Assembly: GCF_902506105.1 (NCBI RefSeq)
Contig: NZ_LR733304.1
Location: forward strand, 2,093,458 to 2,157,457
From: Aeromicrobium sp. 9AM
GTDB taxonomy: Bacteria > Actinomycetota > Actinomycetes > Propionibacteriales > Nocardioidaceae
Direction of reading: 5' to 3'
Length of the DNA stretch: 64,000 bases
The position numbers and the translations under genes were made by a program. The notes beneath the pieces are model-generated. The model did no database searches, was not told the origin of the DNA, and was given only the letters and a program-made list of their open reading frames with translations. Positions 36,250-44,454 of this stretch are shown here, in pieces (position 1 is the stretch's first letter; the number at the start of each line of letters is the position of its first letter).

Positions 36250-36830
36250 GTGGTGATCCCGTCGAGCAGGATGGTGAGGTACTGGTCGGCCACGTCGTGG
36301 TGGCTGAGCTTGCCTCCGGGCCGGTACCACCGCACCGCGACCCATACCGTGTCGCGAATGAACCGGTAGACCAGCTCGACGTCGAGATCCTTGCGCAGCG
36401 CACCTGAGGACACGCCCTCGCGCAGCAGCGTCAGCCACACGTCGCGTGACTGCTGGTTGCGGTCCGCCAGGTAAGAGAACCGGTCGAAGGTGCCGAGGTA
36501 GTCGGCCTCGTTCTGGAAGATCGCCACCTCGTCGCGGTGGTGATCGATCGCCTCGAACGACACCCGGACGGCCGCCTCGAGCTTGGCGCGGGGATCGTCG
36601 GTGCCGGCCAGGATGCCGGCGTACGCGCCGAACAACTCCTCCTGGAACGACGACAGGATCTCGTCGACCATCGACTCCTTGGAGTCGAAGTGGTGATAGA
36701 GCGAACCGCTCAGGATGCCGGCCGCGTCGGCGATGTCGCGGACCGTCGTGTTCTTGAAGCCCTTGGTGGCGAACAGCTCCGCCGCGATCTGCAGCAGCTC
36801 CTCGCGCCGGGTCTGCGTCGTCTCGGCCAT
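36246..36830 (-). CDS. kstR2: TetR-family repressor KstR2
   Basis: TetR-type repressor of 194 residues controlling the HIP (ring C/D) regulon; its ligand in M. tuberculosis is HIP-CoA. The HTH is ATKGFKNTTVRDIADAAGIL followed by SGSLYHHFDSKESMVDEIL. The C-terminal part RFSYLADRNQQSR and LDVELVYRFIRDTVWVAVRW matches Rv3557c closely. The ATG at 36830 is preferred because a longer frame would run back into ipdF, whose stop is one base upstream. Being inside the operon it controls gives autoregulation. Confidence 0.94.
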   Translation of the reverse strand: MAETTQTRREELLQIAAELFATKGFKNTTVRDIADAAGILSGSLYHHFDSKESMVDEILSSFQEELFGAYAGILAGTDDPRAKLEAAVRVSFEAIDHHRDEVAIFQNEADYLGTFDRFSYLADRNQQSRDVWLTLLREGVSSGALRKDLDVELVYRFIRDTVWVAVRWYRPGGKLSHHDVADQYLTILLDGITT

Positions 36831-36831
36831 C

Positions 36832-37635
36832 TCAGGCTCGCTGACTCGACACGGAGATGACCTCACCGGTCAGGTAGGAGGAGTAGTCCGACGCCAGGAA
36901 CACCATCACGTTCGCCACTTCCCACGGCTCGGCCGCGCGGCCGAACGCCTCTCGTTGCTTGAGCTCGGCCAGCAGGTCATCGCTCGTGACCTTGGCCAGG
37001 AACGGGTGCATCGCCAGCGACGGGGCCACCGCATTCACCCGGATACCGTACGGCGCGACGTCGAGCGCAGCGCACCGGGTCAACGCCATCACTCCGGCCT
37101 TCGCTGCGGCGTAGTGCGCCTGCCCTTCCTGCGCGCGCCAGCCGATCACCGAGGCGTTGTTGACGATCACACCGCCCTTGCCGGCCGCCCGCATGCGGTT
37201 GCCCGCGGCTCGTACGCACCGGAACGTGCCGGTCAGGGTGATGTCGAGTACCTTCGACCACTCGTCGTCCGTCATCTCCAGCACGTCGGCGGTGCCGCCG
37301 AGGCCGGCGTTGTTGATCATGATGTCGACGCCACCGCGCTCGTCGGCGAGGTCGAGCAACGCCTGCACCTGGGCCTCGTCGGTCACGTCGACGGCGAGTG
37401 CGCGTACGCGGTCGTCACCGAACTCCGCGGCGAGCGCGTCACGCGCCTCGCCGAGCCGCCGCTCGTGCGTGTCGCTGATGACCACCGTGCCTGCGGACTC
37501 CTCGAGGGCACGTCGAGCCACGGCTGCGCCGATGCCGGCACCGGCGGCGGCTGTCACCACGACGACCTTGCCCGCCAGCAGGCCGTGGCCGGGTACGTAG
37601 TCGGGTGTCGGTTGCTCGGGTCTGGTCACCGTCAT
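36832..37635 (-). CDS. ipdF: HIP-pathway SDR IpdF
   Basis: SDR of 267 residues corresponding to Rv3559c: cofactor motif TAAAGAGIGAAVARR, MINNAGLGGTADVLEMTDDE, NNASVIGWRAQEGQAHYAAAK with the catalytic YAAAK, and the C-terminal FLASDYSSYLTGEVISVSS. It oxidises a hydroxyl of the HIP-CoA-derived intermediate in known pathways. It overlaps fadE30 by 4 bases and ends 1 base before kstR2. Confidence 0.93.
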   Translation of the reverse strand: MTVTRPEQPTPDYVPGHGLLAGKVVVVTAAAGAGIGAAVARRALEESAGTVVISDTHERRLGEARDALAAEFGDDRVRALAVDVTDEAQVQALLDLADERGGVDIMINNAGLGGTADVLEMTDDEWSKVLDITLTGTFRCVRAAGNRMRAAGKGGVIVNNASVIGWRAQEGQAHYAAAKAGVMALTRCAALDVAPYGIRVNAVAPSLAMHPFLAKVTSDDLLAELKQREAFGRAAEPWEVANVMVFLASDYSSYLTGEVISVSSQRA

Positions 37636-38816
37636 CCGCGGGCCTCTTTCGGAAGGCCGAGCACGCGCTCGGCGAGGATGTTGCGTTGGATCTCGTCGCT
37701 GCCGCCGTACAGGGTGTCCGCGCGAGAGAAGAGGAAGAGCCGCTGCCAGCGGTCCAGGTCGTACGTGGCTTCGACGGCCTCAATCTGCGAGGACGCCGCG
37801 GTGAGCGCTCCGGCTCCGCAGACCTCCATGGCCAGCTCGCCGAGCCGGCGGTGCCAGCCGGCCCACACGAGCTTGGCGACGTTGTCGGCGCCCGGCGTCG
37901 CCTCGGTCAGTGACCGCACGGCGTTGACGCGCATGACCTCGAACTCCGCGCTGTGCGCTGCGAGGCGGTCGCGGATGACGGGATCGTCGATCGTCCCGTT
38001 GCTGCGGGCCAGGTCGATCAGGTCGTCGAGCTCGCGCTCGAAGGCCACCTGCTGGCCCAGCACCGACACGCCGCGCTCGAAGCCCAGCAGGGCCATCGCG
38101 ACCCGCCACCCGTCGCCGGGCGCGCCGACGATCATCCCGGCAGGCGTGCGGGCGCCGGAGAAGAAGACCTCGTTGAACTCCGAGCCGCCCGTGATCTGCT
38201 CGATGGGCCGGATCTCGACGCCGTCCTGGTCGAGCGGCACCAGCAGGAACGACAGCCCGTGGTGACGCGACGATCCCGGCTCGGTGCGCGCGATGACGAA
38301 GATCCAGTCGGCCTCGTGGGCCCACGAGGTCCACACCTTCTGGCCGTCGATGACCCACTCGTCTGCGGCCTCGTCCAGCACCGCGCGGGTGCTCACCGCC
38401 GCGAGGTCGGAGCCAGCACCCGGCTCGGAGTAGCCCTGGCACCACAGCTCGTCGACGGCCTTGATGCCCGGCAGGAACCGGGCCTTCTGCTCGTCCGTGC
38501 CGAGCTCGATGAGCGTGGGACCCAGCAGCTGCTCGCCCAAGTGGTTGACGGTGCCCGGGGCGTCCGCGCGGGCGTACTCCTCGTGGAAGATCGCCTGCTG
38601 CGTCAGGCTCAGCGCCCGGCCACCGTGCTCCACCGGCCAGCCGAGACAGGTCCAGCCGTGCTCGGCCAGGAGCCGGTTCCAGGCCAGTCGTTCCTCGTAC
38701 GCTTCATGGCCGCTGCCCGAGCCGCCGAGACCCCGCAGCGCGGCCCATTCACCCGTGAGATGGTCGGCAAGCCAGGCGCGCACCTCCTCGCGGAAGGCTT
38801 CGTCGTCGGGGCTCAT
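37632..38816 (-). CDS. fadE30: HIP-CoA dehydrogenase FadE30
   Basis: Acyl-CoA dehydrogenase of 394 residues that dehydrogenates HIP-CoA after FadD3. Features: AFREEVRAWLADHL at the start, WCQGYSEPGAGSDLA for FAD and substrate binding, WVIDGQKVWTSWA, and GGSDEIQRNILAERVLGLPKEARG at the C-terminus. The ATG is chosen because TAGGCT lies 7 bases upstream just outside the KstR2 box. An upstream in-frame start lies beyond the operator. First gene of the KstR2-regulated minus-strand operon. Confidence 0.92.
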   Translation of the reverse strand: MSPDDEAFREEVRAWLADHLTGEWAALRGLGGSGSGHEAYEERLAWNRLLAEHGWTCLGWPVEHGGRALSLTQQAIFHEEYARADAPGTVNHLGEQLLGPTLIELGTDEQKARFLPGIKAVDELWCQGYSEPGAGSDLAAVSTRAVLDEAADEWVIDGQKVWTSWAHEADWIFVIARTEPGSSRHHGLSFLLVPLDQDGVEIRPIEQITGGSEFNEVFFSGARTPAGMIVGAPGDGWRVAMALLGFERGVSVLGQQVAFERELDDLIDLARSNGTIDDPVIRDRLAAHSAEFEVMRVNAVRSLTEATPGADNVAKLVWAGWHRRLGELAMEVCGAGALTAASSQIEAVEATYDLDRWQRLFLFSRADTLYGGSDEIQRNILAERVLGLPKEARG

Positions 38817-38828
38817 ATGAGGTAGCCT

Positions 38829-38842
38829 ACCAAGCACTTGCT
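38829..38842. promoter_or_regulatory. KstR2 operator
   Basis: ACCAAGCACTTGCT is a full match to the KstR2 consensus ANCAAGNNCTTGNT and is embedded in the longer palindrome CCAAGCACTTGCTTGG. It lies 12 bases upstream of fadE30 and 66 bases upstream of fadD3, so it can control both operons. Confidence 0.9.
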
Positions 38843-38868
38843 TGGGCATCGACAAGATCAGCCGGCGA

Positions 38869-38887
38869 GGTTTCGACAGGCTCAACC
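38869..38887. repeat. REP-like half element in the fadD3 leader
   Basis: GGTTTCGACAGGCTCAACC is one arm of the palindromic REP family common in Nocardioides-like genomes. CCGGCGA words flank it on both sides. It lies between the KstR2 box and the AAGGAGG ribosome site of fadD3, so it would be in the fadD3 mRNA leader. Confidence 0.6.
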
Positions 38888-38908
38888 GGCGAAGGGAAGG
38901 AGGATCTC

Positions 38909-40426
38909 GTGACCGACACCGTCCCGGGCCTCGTGCGCCGCGCCGCCGAGGAGTACGGCGACGCCGTGGCCTGCGCCATGGACGGCCGCAGCCTGACCTT
39001 CACCGAGCTGCACGACCGCGTTCGCCACACCGCCGCGGCCTATCTGAAGCACCGGATGCCCGGCGGCCGCGTGGTCCTCTGGGCACCCAACAGCATCGAC
39101 TGGATCGTCGCGGCCCTCGCGGTGACGTACGCCGGCGGCACGCTCGTGCCGGCCAACTCGCGCTACACGGCTCACGAGGTCGCTGATCTCGTCGACCGCA
39201 CGGGCGCAGCCCTGGTGATCGTCGCGGACGGGTTCCTCGGGCGTACCCAGATCACCGACCTGCGGGCACTCTCGCCCACCGCGCGGATCATCGACCTCGC
39301 CGACGTCGGCATCCTCGCCGAAGGTGTCGACGAGCTGGACCTGGCAACGGTCGAGGCGGTTGCCGACGCAGTCGCGCCCGACGACATCGCCGACATCCTC
39401 TTCACGTCCGGCACGAGCGGACGCCCCAAGGGCGTGCTCAGCGCACATCGCCAGACCGTCGCCGCGGCCGCCGCGTGGAGCGCCGTCGGCGAGGTGACCC
39501 GCGCCGATCGCTACCTCGTGATCAGCCCGTTCTTCCATTCGTACGGCTACAAGGTCGGCGTGCTCGTCGGCCTGCTGCACGGGTGCGCTCTGTTCCCGAT
39601 GGCGACGTTCGACCCCGAGGCTGCACTGGGCCTGATCGAGTCCGAGCGGATCACGATGGTGCCCGGCGCTCCCGCGATCTTCCTGGGCCTGCTCGAGTCG
39701 CCGGCGTTCCCGGCCACCGACACGTCATCGCTGCGCTTCGCCAACACCGGTGCCGCGAACGTCCCGGTGACCCTCGTCGAGCGGCTGCAGCGCGAGCTCA
39801 GCTTCGACCTCGTGGTCACGGCGTTCGGGATGACCGAGTGCGTCGTCGCCACGATGTGTCGCCGCGGCGACAGCGACGAGACCGTCGCGACGACCTGCGG
39901 CCGGGCGATCGACGGGATGGAGACCGCGATCGCCGACCCCGAGACCGGTGAGCACCTGCCGCCGGGCACCGAGGGCGAGCTGCTGCTGCGCGGCTCGCAG
40001 GTCATGCAGGGCTATCTCGACGACCCCGCCGCCACCGCCGAGGCGATCGACGCCGCCGGCTGGCTGCACACCGGCGACGTCGGGGTGCTGGACGCCGACG
40101 GCTACCTGCGCATCACCGATCGCCTCAAGGACATGTACATATGCGGCGGCTTCAACGTCTACCCGGCCGAGGTCGAGCAGGCCCTCGGCCGCCTCGACGG
40201 CGTGGTCGACGTGGCGGTGGTCGGCGCGCCCGACGAGCGGCTCGGCGAGGTCGGCAAGGCGTTCGTCGTACGCCGTGAAGGTGGCCCGGACGCCGACGCC
40301 GTGATCACGTACGCCCGGGAGCGGCTGGCCAACTTCAAGGTGCCGCGCGAGGTCGTCTTCGTCGACGCCCTGCCCCGCAACCTGTCCGGAAAAGTCCTGA
40401 AGACCGAGCTGAGGAGCGCATCGTGA
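38909..40426 (+). CDS. fadD3: HIP-CoA synthetase FadD3
   Basis: AMP-forming ligase of 505 residues that attaches CoA to the HIP steroid C/D remnant and so produces the KstR2 inducer. Motifs: ATP loop LFTSGTSGRPKG, VTAFGMTECVVATM, GWLHTGDVGVLDADG and the hinge DRLKDMYICGGFNVYP. The C-terminal Lys motif NLSGKVLKTE is present. Size and sequence match Rv3561. The GTG start has AAGGAGG at 6-base spacing. Its stop overlaps the next gene's GTG by 4 bases. Confidence 0.94.
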   Translation: MTDTVPGLVRRAAEEYGDAVACAMDGRSLTFTELHDRVRHTAAAYLKHRMPGGRVVLWAPNSIDWIVAALAVTYAGGTLVPANSRYTAHEVADLVDRTGAALVIVADGFLGRTQITDLRALSPTARIIDLADVGILAEGVDELDLATVEAVADAVAPDDIADILFTSGTSGRPKGVLSAHRQTVAAAAAWSAVGEVTRADRYLVISPFFHSYGYKVGVLVGLLHGCALFPMATFDPEAALGLIESERITMVPGAPAIFLGLLESPAFPATDTSSLRFANTGAANVPVTLVERLQRELSFDLVVTAFGMTECVVATMCRRGDSDETVATTCGRAIDGMETAIADPETGEHLPPGTEGELLLRGSQVMQGYLDDPAATAEAIDAAGWLHTGDVGVLDADGYLRITDRLKDMYICGGFNVYPAEVEQALGRLDGVVDVAVVGAPDERLGEVGKAFVVRREGGPDADAVITYARERLANFKVPREVVFVDALPRNLSGKVLKTELRSAS

Positions 40427-41289
40427 CCACTGTGCCGTCTGGAGAAGTGGACGTCGTGACGTACGAGGTGGTCGACGAGGTCGCTCGCATCACGCTCAAC
40501 CGGCCGGAGTACCGCAACGCCCAGAACTCCAAGATGACGTACGCACTCGATGCCGCGTTCCAGCGCGCCACCGACGACGACGCGGTCAAGGTCATCGTGC
40601 TGGCCGGCAACGGCAAGCACTTCTGCGCCGGCCACGACATCGGCACGCCGGGCCGCGACGTGGACCAGACGTTCGAGCGCAAGGCCGTGATCTGGTGGGA
40701 CCACGCCGACAAGGAGGGCGGCGACCAGCGCTTCGCCCGGGAGTCGGAGGTCTACCTCGGCATGTGCCGGCGCTGGCGCGAGATCCCGAAGCCGGTCATC
40801 GCCATGGTGCACGGCGCCTGCATCGCCGGCGGGCTGATGCTCGCCTGGGCGTGCGACTTCATCATCGCGTCGGACGACGCGTTCTTCTCCGACCCCGTCG
40901 TACGCATGGGGATCCCGGGGGTCGAGTACTTCGCGCACCCCTGGGTCATGAACCCGCGCGCGGCCAAGGAGTTCCTCTACTCCGGTGATCGCTTCACAGC
41001 CGATCGCGCGCTGGCGCTCGGCATGGTCAACCAGGTCGTACCGGCCGACGATCTCGAGCCGACCGTGCTGGCGCTGGCCGGCCGGATCGCTCAGATGCCG
41101 CGGTTCGGGCTGGCGCTGACCAAGAAGGCGGTCAACCAGGCCGAGGACCTGCAGGGCATGCGCGCCGGCATGGACTCGGTGTTCGGCCTGCACCACTTCG
41201 CGCACGCCCACAACGCCGAGACCTCGGACGACTCCCTCGGCGGGCTCGACGCCAAGTCGATGGCGGCGAAGAACAAAGAGCAGACGTGA
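40423..41289 (+). CDS. Enoyl-CoA hydratase in the fadD3 operon
   Basis: Crotonase-fold protein of 288 residues: ARITLNRPEYRNAQNSKM, the oxyanion-hole loop GKHFCAGHDIG, HGACIAGGLMLAWACD and DPVVRMGIPGVEYFAHP. Between residues 90 and 115 it carries WWDHADKEGG, an insertion seen in EchA13-like hydratases. M. tuberculosis has no hydratase between fadD3 and fadE31, so this is an extra member of the operon. It probably hydrates an enoyl-CoA made by the FadE31-33 dehydrogenases. It is linked by 4-base overlaps on both sides. Confidence 0.85.
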   Translation: MTTVPSGEVDVVTYEVVDEVARITLNRPEYRNAQNSKMTYALDAAFQRATDDDAVKVIVLAGNGKHFCAGHDIGTPGRDVDQTFERKAVIWWDHADKEGGDQRFARESEVYLGMCRRWREIPKPVIAMVHGACIAGGLMLAWACDFIIASDDAFFSDPVVRMGIPGVEYFAHPWVMNPRAAKEFLYSGDRFTADRALALGMVNQVVPADDLEPTVLALAGRIAQMPRFGLALTKKAVNQAEDLQGMRAGMDSVFGLHHFAHAHNAETSDDSLGGLDAKSMAAKNKEQT

Positions 41290-42419
41290 ACCTCGACTTC
41301 AGCCCCGGGGAGCTTGCCTTTCGCGACGAGGCCCGCGCGTGGCTGGCCGCGAACGTACCGGCGGAGGCGTTGCCATCGATGGACACCGCCGACGGGTTCG
41401 CCGCGCACCAGCAGTGGGAGCGCCGGCTTGCCGACGCGCGCTGGTCGGTGGTCTCGTGGCCCGAGGAGTTCGGCGGTCGCGGCGCGTCGCTCGTCGAATG
41501 GGTGATCTTCGAGGAGGAGTACTACCGGGCAGGAGCACCGGGCCGCGTCTCGCAGAACGGCATCTTCCTGCTCGCGCCGATCATCTTCGACCACGGCACC
41601 GCGGAGCAGCAGCGACGGTGGCTGCCGTCGATGGCGACCGGCGAGACGATCTGGGCCCAGGCCTGGTCAGAGCCCGAGGCTGGGTCCGACCTGGCCTCGC
41701 TGAGGTCCACTGCCACTGCGGTCGACGGTGGCTGGCTGCTCAACGGGCAGAAGACCTGGTCGTCCCGCGCCGCGTACGCGCACCAGGGGTTCGGCCTCTT
41801 CCGCTCCGACCCCGAGGCCGAGCGGCATCGCGGACTGACCTACTTCTGCTTCCCGCTCGACGCGGACGGCGTGACCGTACGCCCGATCGCCCAGCTGGAC
41901 GGCGAGGCAGGCTTCGCCGAGCTGTTCTTCGACTACGTCTTCGTGCCCGACGCCGACGTGCTCGGCGATCCCGGCGACGGCTGGCGCGTGGCGATGAGCA
42001 CGGCGGGCAACGAGCGCGGCCTGTCGCTGCGCTCGCCGGGTCGTTTCTGCGCCTCGGCCGACCGGCTCCTCGACCTGTACGCCGACAAACCGGACCCGGC
42101 GCTCTCCGCGCCGGTGGTCGATGCGTGGGTTCGCGCCGAGGCGTACCGGCTCTTCACGTGGGGCACGGTCACCCGGCTCGCCGACGGCGGCGACATCGGC
42201 GCGGCCGGCTCGGTCAACAAGGTCTGGTGGAGCGAGCTCGACGTCGCCCTCCACGAGACGGCGCTCGACCTGCTGGGGCCCGAGGCCGAGGTCGCCTCCG
42301 CCTGGACCGACGGCTACCTGTTCTCACTGTCGGGGCCGATCTATGCCGGCACCAACGAGATCCAGCGCAACATCGTCGCCGAACGCATCCTCGGTCTCCC
42401 CAAGGAGGCCCGGGGATGA
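41286..42419 (+). CDS. fadE31: Acyl-CoA dehydrogenase FadE31
   Basis: Acyl-CoA dehydrogenase of 377 residues, matching the length of Rv3562. It has FRDEARAWLAANVP, FGGRGASLVEWVIFEEEY, WAQAWSEPEAGSDLASL, WLLNGQKTWSS, and the C-terminal YAGTNEIQRNIVAERILGLP. It probably pairs with FadE32 or FadE33 as the full-length subunit of an alpha2beta2 steroid dehydrogenase. The GTG start overlaps the hydratase stop and ATGA overlaps join it to fadE32. Confidence 0.9.
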   Translation: MNLDFSPGELAFRDEARAWLAANVPAEALPSMDTADGFAAHQQWERRLADARWSVVSWPEEFGGRGASLVEWVIFEEEYYRAGAPGRVSQNGIFLLAPIIFDHGTAEQQRRWLPSMATGETIWAQAWSEPEAGSDLASLRSTATAVDGGWLLNGQKTWSSRAAYAHQGFGLFRSDPEAERHRGLTYFCFPLDADGVTVRPIAQLDGEAGFAELFFDYVFVPDADVLGDPGDGWRVAMSTAGNERGLSLRSPGRFCASADRLLDLYADKPDPALSAPVVDAWVRAEAYRLFTWGTVTRLADGGDIGAAGSVNKVWWSELDVALHETALDLLGPEAEVASAWTDGYLFSLSGPIYAGTNEIQRNIVAERILGLPKEARG

Positions 42420-43366
42420 AGTTCGAGCTGACCTCCGAGCAGACCGGGTTCGCCCGGTCCCTCGACGACCTGCTGTCCCGCGCCGACACCGCTTCGGTGA
42501 ACCGGGCCTGGGCTGCCGGTGACCACGAGCCCGGCCTCAAGCTCTGGTCGCGGCTGGCCGAGGTCGGCGTGACGTCGCTCGCCGCCGAGGCGACGCCGGT
42601 CGAGGTGGCCATCGGATTCGAGGCGATCGGGCGCCACGCCGTCCCCGGGCCCTGGGTCGAGTCGGCCGCGTACCTTCCTGTCGCGCTGCCCGATGTCGAC
42701 CTCGCCGAGTCACGCGCAACGATCGCGATGCCGTACGCCCTCGACGCCGACATCGCGCACGACGTCTTCGTGCTCGTCGACGGTGAGCTGCACCGCGCCA
42801 CCGCCGGCGACGCCGTGACCTCAGTGGATCCGAGCCGTCACCTCTTCGACGTCACGGCGGGCGCGCCGGTGGAGCACGGCGACCTCGATGCCGCCTTCGA
42901 CCTCGCCGTCCTCGCGACTGCTGCCGAGCTGCTCGGCGCGGGTGAGCGGGTGCTGGCCGACTCCGTGACGTACGTGAAGCAGCGCACCCAGTTCGGCCGC
43001 GCGATCGGCTCGTACCAGGCCATCAAGCACCAGCTCGCGGACGTACGCATCGCGCTCGACTTCGCCCGTCCGCTGGTCCTCGGCGCGGCCGCAGAACCGT
43101 CCCTCCGTTCCTTCTCGGCGGCGAAAATCCAGGCTGCGAGCGCCGCCAACCTCGCGGCCCGCGTCGGCCTGCAGGTCCACGGTGCGATCGGCTACACCGA
43201 GGAGCACGACCTCAGCCTGTGGCTGCTCCGCATCCGTGCGCTGCAATCGGCGTGGGGCTCGACGGCGTTCCACCGCGACCGCCTGCTCACCGGCCTCTTG
43301 GCAAACCGGTCGTTGAGCTTGTCGAAACGATCCTCTCGACAAGCTCAAGGAACGAGCCCCGCATGA
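42416..43366 (+). CDS. fadE32: Acyl-CoA dehydrogenase FadE32
   Basis: Shorter acyl-CoA dehydrogenase of 316 residues, close to Rv3563. The conserved part includes SVTYVKQRTQFGRAIGSYQAIKHQLAD and VHGAIGYTEEHDLSLWLLR, whose EEH region holds the catalytic Glu. The last roughly 18 residues, SLSLSKRSSRQAQGTSPA, are encoded by a REP hairpin (43311-43352) and have no equivalent in the family. The repeat left the stop-start ATGA overlap with fadE33 intact. Confidence 0.88.
   Translation: MKFELTSEQTGFARSLDDLLSRADTASVNRAWAAGDHEPGLKLWSRLAEVGVTSLAAEATPVEVAIGFEAIGRHAVPGPWVESAAYLPVALPDVDLAESRATIAMPYALDADIAHDVFVLVDGELHRATAGDAVTSVDPSRHLFDVTAGAPVEHGDLDAAFDLAVLATAAELLGAGERVLADSVTYVKQRTQFGRAIGSYQAIKHQLADVRIALDFARPLVLGAAAEPSLRSFSAAKIQAASAANLAARVGLQVHGAIGYTEEHDLSLWLLRIRALQSAWGSTAFHRDRLLTGLLANRSLSLSKRSSRQAQGTSPA
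43311..43352. repeat. REP hairpin within the 3' end of fadE32
   Basis: Perfect 13-base arms TTGAGCTTGTCGA (43313-43325) and TCGACAAGCTCAA (43336-43348) flank a 10-base loop. The whole element is read in frame and adds a Ser/Lys/Arg-rich tail to FadE32. The mRNA would fold into a strong hairpin just before the fadE33 start. Confidence 0.85.
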
Positions 43367-44448
43367 CGGACCTGGCGCCCACCCGCGAGCACGCCGAGCT
43401 CGCCGCGTCCGTGCGCAACCTGCTCGAGCGTCGGTCCGACAGCCAGGCGGTTCGGCGCGCGATTGAGCAGCCGGCCGGATTCGACCCCGAGCTCTGGGCA
43501 ACGCTGTGCGACCAGATCGGGGTCGCCGCGCTGGCCATTCCCGAGGAGCGAGGCGGGGCCGGCTTCAGCCTCGTCGAGACGTACGTCGTGCTCGAGGAGC
43601 TCGGCCGCGCGCTCACCCCCTCGCCGCTGCTGGCGTCGGTCGTCGCCTGCGCCGCCCTGCTTCACCCACGGTCCTCGAGCTTGTCGAAAGGACCTGATCC
43701 CCTCGAACGCATCGCAGCCGGCACCGTTGCCACCCTCGCGTGGTCCGGGGTCACCGGTCCCGCCGACGCTGCCGTCGGCGTCACGTGGAGCGACGGTGCG
43801 CTGACCGGCTCGGTCTCCCCCGTCCTGCACGGCGACACCGCCGAGATCCTGCTCGTCGTCGGGCAGCACGACGAGGGGCTCGGGCTCTTCAGCGTCGATC
43901 CGGCCGCTACGGGGCTGACCCGTACGCGGGTGCCGGGCATGGACCCGACGCTCACCTTCGCCCACATCGAGCTCGACAACGTCAAGGCCGAGACGATCAC
44001 TCTGGACGCCAGCGAGCTCTTGGCGACGGTCCACCGCGTCGGCACTCTCGCCACCGCTGCCCTGCAGGTCGGCTGCGCCCAGCGCGGGCTCGACATGACG
44101 GTCGACTACACCAAGCAGCGCGAGCAGTTCGGGCGACCGATCGGCTCGTTCCAGGCGCTCAAGCACCGGATGGCCGACCTGCTCGTCCAGGTGCAGATGT
44201 CACGGTCGGCCGCCTGGGCCGCGGTCCAGGCGGCCGTCGAAGGCGCTGCCAACGCCGAGCGTCTCGCCGCCGCAGCCGGGTCGTACTGCGCGGAAGCAGC
44301 AATGGCGGTCGCCGCCGAGACGGTCCAGCTGCACGGCGGCATCGCGATCACGTGGGAGCACGACGCGCACCTCGTGCTCAAGCGAGCGCAGGCACTCAAC
44401 CAGCTCTTCGGGCTCCCCCACCAGCAACGTGCAGCGCTGATCCCCTGA
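43363..44448 (+). CDS. fadE33: Acyl-CoA dehydrogenase FadE33
   Basis: Acyl-CoA dehydrogenase of 361 residues, longer than the roughly 318 of Rv3564. It has EERGGAGFSLVETYVVLEELG, TVDYTKQREQFGRPIGSFQALKHRMAD and HGGIAITWEHDAHLVLKRA with a WEH catalytic region. A short in-frame insertion around residue 105 (RSSSLSKGPD) is encoded by a second REP-like sequence. It is the last gene of the fadD3 operon; the stop faces the quinone-reductase-like gene with a 6-base gap and no visible terminator. Confidence 0.88.
   Translation: MTDLAPTREHAELAASVRNLLERRSDSQAVRRAIEQPAGFDPELWATLCDQIGVAALAIPEERGGAGFSLVETYVVLEELGRALTPSPLLASVVACAALLHPRSSSLSKGPDPLERIAAGTVATLAWSGVTGPADAAVGVTWSDGALTGSVSPVLHGDTAEILLVVGQHDEGLGLFSVDPAATGLTRTRVPGMDPTLTFAHIELDNVKAETITLDASELLATVHRVGTLATAALQVGCAQRGLDMTVDYTKQREQFGRPIGSFQALKHRMADLLVQVQMSRSAAWAAVQAAVEGAANAERLAAAAGSYCAEAAMAVAAETVQLHGGIAITWEHDAHLVLKRAQALNQLFGLPHQQRAALIP
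43670..43694. repeat. REP-like palindrome inside fadE33
   Basis: Arms GGTCCT and AGGACC enclose the shared REP core CGAGCTTGTCGAA. The 25-base element lies wholly within coding sequence and keeps the frame, adding about 8 residues. Confidence 0.7.
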
Positions 44449-44454
44449 CGACGG

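Noticed and set aside
36831..36866. Longer KstR2 with 12 more N-terminal residues
   Set aside because: The extension would overlap the ipdF coding end and does not resemble the N-terminus of known KstR2.
41339..42415. Fusion of fadE32 to an upstream frame running through fadE31
   Set aside because: The upstream frame is Arg-rich shadow sequence of fadE31; the family N-terminus begins at ATG 42416 with an ATGA overlap.
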